From Methanomicrobiales archaeon (GTDB taxonomy: Archaea; Halobacteriota; Methanomicrobia; Methanomicrobiales; Methanoculleaceae): a stretch of DNA of 6,971 bases. The position numbers and the translations under genes were made by a program. Positions 5,301-6,971 of the stretch are shown here, in pieces. The notes beneath the pieces are model-generated. The model was not told where the DNA came from, did no database searches, and worked only from the letters and a program-made list of their open reading frames with translations. The first letter of the stretch is position 1, and every line of letters begins with the position of its first letter. The stretch is from NCBI GenBank assembly GCA_012511245.1, contig JAAZGM010000303.1, forward strand, positions 1 through 6,971, written 5' to 3'.

Positions 5301-5776
5301 GCGGATGCCTCCCTGCCGAAGTTTGCGCGGTAGATCTCTTTGCGATGGAAGAGGTAGATCGCCATGATGATGATCCCGCCGACGAGCGTCGCCGCCCCCC
5401 AGGTCAACGGCCGCCAGGTGACGATATCGCCAAGCAGGGTTTCTTTCTCGAATTTCTCCCCGGTATGGATGCTCTGTGCGTCGTAATACACGGCAACAGC
5501 GGAGAGGACGAGGAGGATCGGGAGGAACTCCCGCTGGTGCACGACCGGGAAGAGCCATGCGAGGGCGAGGAGGATCAGCAGCATGTTCTCCTGGTAGCCG
5601 CCTCGATCGGCGCCTGTGATGCCGGCCGGCTCCGGGCCGGGGTTGGGATCCGGGCTCCTTCCCTTCCACGCATCCCCGTAGCCAGCTTCCGCGCTCGTGC
5701 GCCGGACGGGTCTGACGGCGTCGGCGTTCGGGCACCAGCCGAGCTTCTTCCGGATATACTCCATGAAGACCATCAT
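5297..5776 (-). CDS. GWCPNA-motif protein fused to a different three-helix membrane domain
   Basis: A 159-residue protein. The N-terminus MMVFMEYIRKKLGWCPNADAV is nearly the same as in the 247-aa gene. After a variable, proline- and glycine-rich linker (about 25-60) the protein departs from the other copies. Three membrane helices follow (about 65-80, 84-98 and 126-142), with a YYDAQSIHTG segment (97-106), WRPLTWG (121-127) and a basic tail YLFHRKEIYRANFG (141-154). That second part resembles small YDA...W.P.TW...YL..R.EI membrane domains I recall from archaea and bacteria, without a known function. The start at 5776 aligns with the 247-aa paralogue, overlaps the upstream stop by 4 nt and follows a GGGTGG-like site. 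The stop overlaps the next start by 4 nt. It is either a natural fusion of the motif to another domain or a recombination product. Confidence 0.8.
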   Translation of the reverse strand: MMVFMEYIRKKLGWCPNADAVRPVRRTSAEAGYGDAWKGRSPDPNPGPEPAGITGADRGGYQENMLLILLALAWLFPVVHQREFLPILLVLSAVAVYYDAQSIHTGEKFEKETLLGDIVTWRPLTWGAATLVGGIIIMAIYLFHRKEIYRANFGREASA

Positions 5777-6504
5777 CCGGCCACCCCCGTCACACGGGCT
5801 ACCCGTTCGGGGTCATCGGTGTAGATCACAGCGATCCTCTTCTTAGCGGTCGTTATCGCCAGAGCCTGTGGGTAGCGGGCCCGCAGGTAGGTGCGGTAGA
5901 AGAGCACCGGAAAGAGGACCGCGGCGGCGAGCCCGAATATGAACCGCATGGAAGCTGGGTTTCCAAACCCGGCGTATACGCTGCCAGCAGCCGATGCGAG
6001 GAGTGTTGCCAGCGCTATCGCGAGGAACCAGGAGGGGACAGGGAGTTTGTTCTCCTTCACCTCCACCGTCTCGATGGCACCCTTCGGGATGACGATCGGC
6101 CGGAAAGGCGGCCGACTGATGGTGATGGCGTCGCGGATGATATCGATACGGGCTCTTCGTACGGTCCCATAGAACTCCAGAGCGGCGTAACCCAGTGTGA
6201 TAGCCAGCAGAAGGAGGCCCCCTGCTGGAGGGATAACGAATGTCGGAACCGTAACGAGAGCCGCCGGAGCTCGGACAAGAAGGATCCAGATGATAGAGGC
6301 ACCGGCAAGCACCAGCAGAAAGAGCCTCCCCGGCGTGCCGATCGGGCCGTAATCCACCAGCGCACCCTCCACCACCTCCCGACCGCCTTCTTTCGCCGTC
6401 TCAACCTCCACCTCAAGCACGGCATACCGGCGCCTGCCGGCCATTGCCGCGTTCGGGCACCAGCCCACCCACCTTCGTATCGCCTCAGCGAACCTCAGCG
6501 CCAT
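5773..6504 (-). CDS. GWCPNA-motif four-helix membrane protein (DUF1673-like), divergent copy
   Basis: A 243-residue protein starting MALRFAEAIRRWVGWCPNAA, with GRRRYAVLEVE at 23-33 and VVEGALVDY at 44-52. Membrane helices lie at about 60-77, 88-111, 158-178 and 187-205. The strand-rich segment between hairpins reads IDIIRDAITISRP...IPKGAIETVEVKENKLPVPSWF. The C-terminus is RYPQALAITTAKKRIAVIYTDDPERVARV. It shares the architecture of the copies at 3826-4569 and 4569-5300, but its middle is clearly more diverged than theirs from each other. The longer open frame (154 extra codons to 6966) is shadow of the gene on its right. GGAGGA 9 nt upstream and similarity to the MTLRFAEAIRKW start support the ATG at 6504. 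It overlaps the upstream gene by 10 nt. Function unknown; the PH-like reading is inference. Confidence 0.82.
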   Translation of the reverse strand: MALRFAEAIRRWVGWCPNAAMAGRRRYAVLEVEVETAKEGGREVVEGALVDYGPIGTPGRLFLLVLAGASIIWILLVRAPAALVTVPTFVIPPAGGLLLLAITLGYAALEFYGTVRRARIDIIRDAITISRPPFRPIVIPKGAIETVEVKENKLPVPSWFLAIALATLLASAAGSVYAGFGNPASMRFIFGLAAAVLFPVLFYRTYLRARYPQALAITTAKKRIAVIYTDDPERVARVTGVAG

Positions 6505-6971
6505 GCGGGTTCGTCCTCCGTTGCCGTATCCAGGGTGTACACCGACCCCCACTCCGCGATCATGATCGCCTGGTGCCGCCGCTCCCAGAGGACCGTGACG
6601 CCGAACCAGACCCAGCAGATGAGACTCATGACCAGCACGAGCCCGATAATGTGACCGAACAGGCCCTCTCGAACAAGGTACAGCACCCCGGCGACGATGA
6701 GAACGGAGGCCGCCGGCAACCTCAGGTACTGAACAACGCGCTGTCTTCGGCTCATGTTCTCTCTGCGGAATTCGCCGGCGGCAACCCGGGCATACCGCTT
6801 CCGGCAACTGAGCAGAGAGCCGAGGAGCGCCCCTACCCCAACGATAAGACCCGTCCACACGCCCGGATACCCCCACGCATCCTCGACCAGGATAACGAGC
6901 GCCGCTACCGCCGCCGAGGCGACCAGCGCCGCGACGAGCAACTGGTTGTGGTGGCGATGCCACCATCCGGG
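6495..6971 (-). CDS. Multi-pass membrane protein, N-terminus beyond the right edge
   Basis: The frame is open from 6971 to a TGA at 6495, giving 158 visible residues beginning PGWWHRHHNQLLVAALVAS. A TTG codon at 6941 could serve as a start. The in-frame basic, aromatic stretch before it looks like the cytosolic edge of the first helix, so I think the gene starts outside the window. Four hydrophobic helices are visible: LLVAALVASAAVAALVILV, WTGLIVGVGALLGSLL, ASVLIVAGVLYLV, and FGHIIGLVLVMSLICWVWF. A basic loop (CRKRYARVAAGEFRRENMSRRQR) lies between the second and third. The tail is short and acidic (TATEDEPAW). No GWCPNA motif is visible, though it could lie beyond the edge. It overlaps the next gene by 10 nt and so belongs to the same operon. 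I do not recognise the family. Confidence 0.75.
   Translation of the reverse strand, partial: PGWWHRHHNQLLVAALVASAAVAALVILVEDAWGYPGVWTGLIVGVGALLGSLLSCRKRYARVAAGEFRRENMSRRQRVVQYLRLPAASVLIVAGVLYLVREGLFGHIIGLVLVMSLICWVWFGVTVLWERRHQAIMIAEWGSVYTLDTATEDEPAWR

Noticed and set aside
5301..5735. 145-codon N-terminal extension of the 243-aa membrane protein
   Set aside because: It is an out-of-frame reading of the 159-aa gene; the ATG at 5300 has GGGAGG and matches the paralogue start.
3760..5824. Plus-strand frames of 150-172 codons across the membrane-protein operon
   Set aside because: They are antisense frames kept open by high GC; they recur in homologous positions only because the genes opposite are paralogues.
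6505..6966. 154-codon N-terminal extension of the divergent 243-aa membrane protein
   Set aside because: It is a shadow of the multi-pass protein at the right edge; the ATG at 6504 matches the family start and has GGAGGA upstream.

Overview
The window looks archaeal, most likely from a GC-rich methanogen of the Methanomicrobiales (a Methanoculleus-like organism). This is inferred from the family of small membrane proteins carrying an N-terminal GWCPN(A/T) motif, which resembles DUF1673 proteins of methanogens. Strong GGAGG-type ribosome binding sites and an ABC ATPase of a type I recall from methanogens point the same way. All genes lie on the minus strand, so transcription runs from right to left. 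I see no tRNA, rRNA, CRISPR array, insertion sequence or tyrosine/serine recombinase.

Right half (about 3680-6971), in transcription order: a multi-pass membrane protein cut by the right edge, then four linked genes that each begin with the GWCPN(A/T) motif. Three of these (243, 243 and 247 aa) share one architecture: motif, membrane hairpin, a PH-like cytosolic segment, a second hairpin, and a C-terminal DDPERVA segment. The fourth (159 aa) joins the same N-terminal motif to an unrelated three-helix membrane domain. Stops and starts overlap throughout (10, 4, 4 and 1 nt), so this is one translationally coupled operon that seems to have grown by local duplication and recombination. The N-termini alternate between two subtypes, and the last gene is a chimera of them. 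After it comes a further coupled start with its own GGAGGT site, but it opens only a 49-codon frame unlike the family, probably a relic.

Middle and left (about 423-3520): a three-gene operon of clearly lower GC. It encodes an HNH endonuclease, a DUF4062 protein (TIR/nucleoside-deoxyribosyltransferase-like fold) and a COG2865-type protein with a Schlafen-like AlbA_2 domain, a GHKL-like ATPase domain and a C-terminal winged helix. A TTEV-type linker encoded by four exact 12-bp repeats precedes the winged helix. A nuclease, a possible nucleotide-processing sensor or effector and a Schlafen-like ATPase in one compact, AT-richer operon suggest a horizontally acquired defence or stress module. This is the best candidate here for an undescribed system, and its function is inferred only. 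At the left edge lies the N-terminal third or so of a soluble ABC ATPase.
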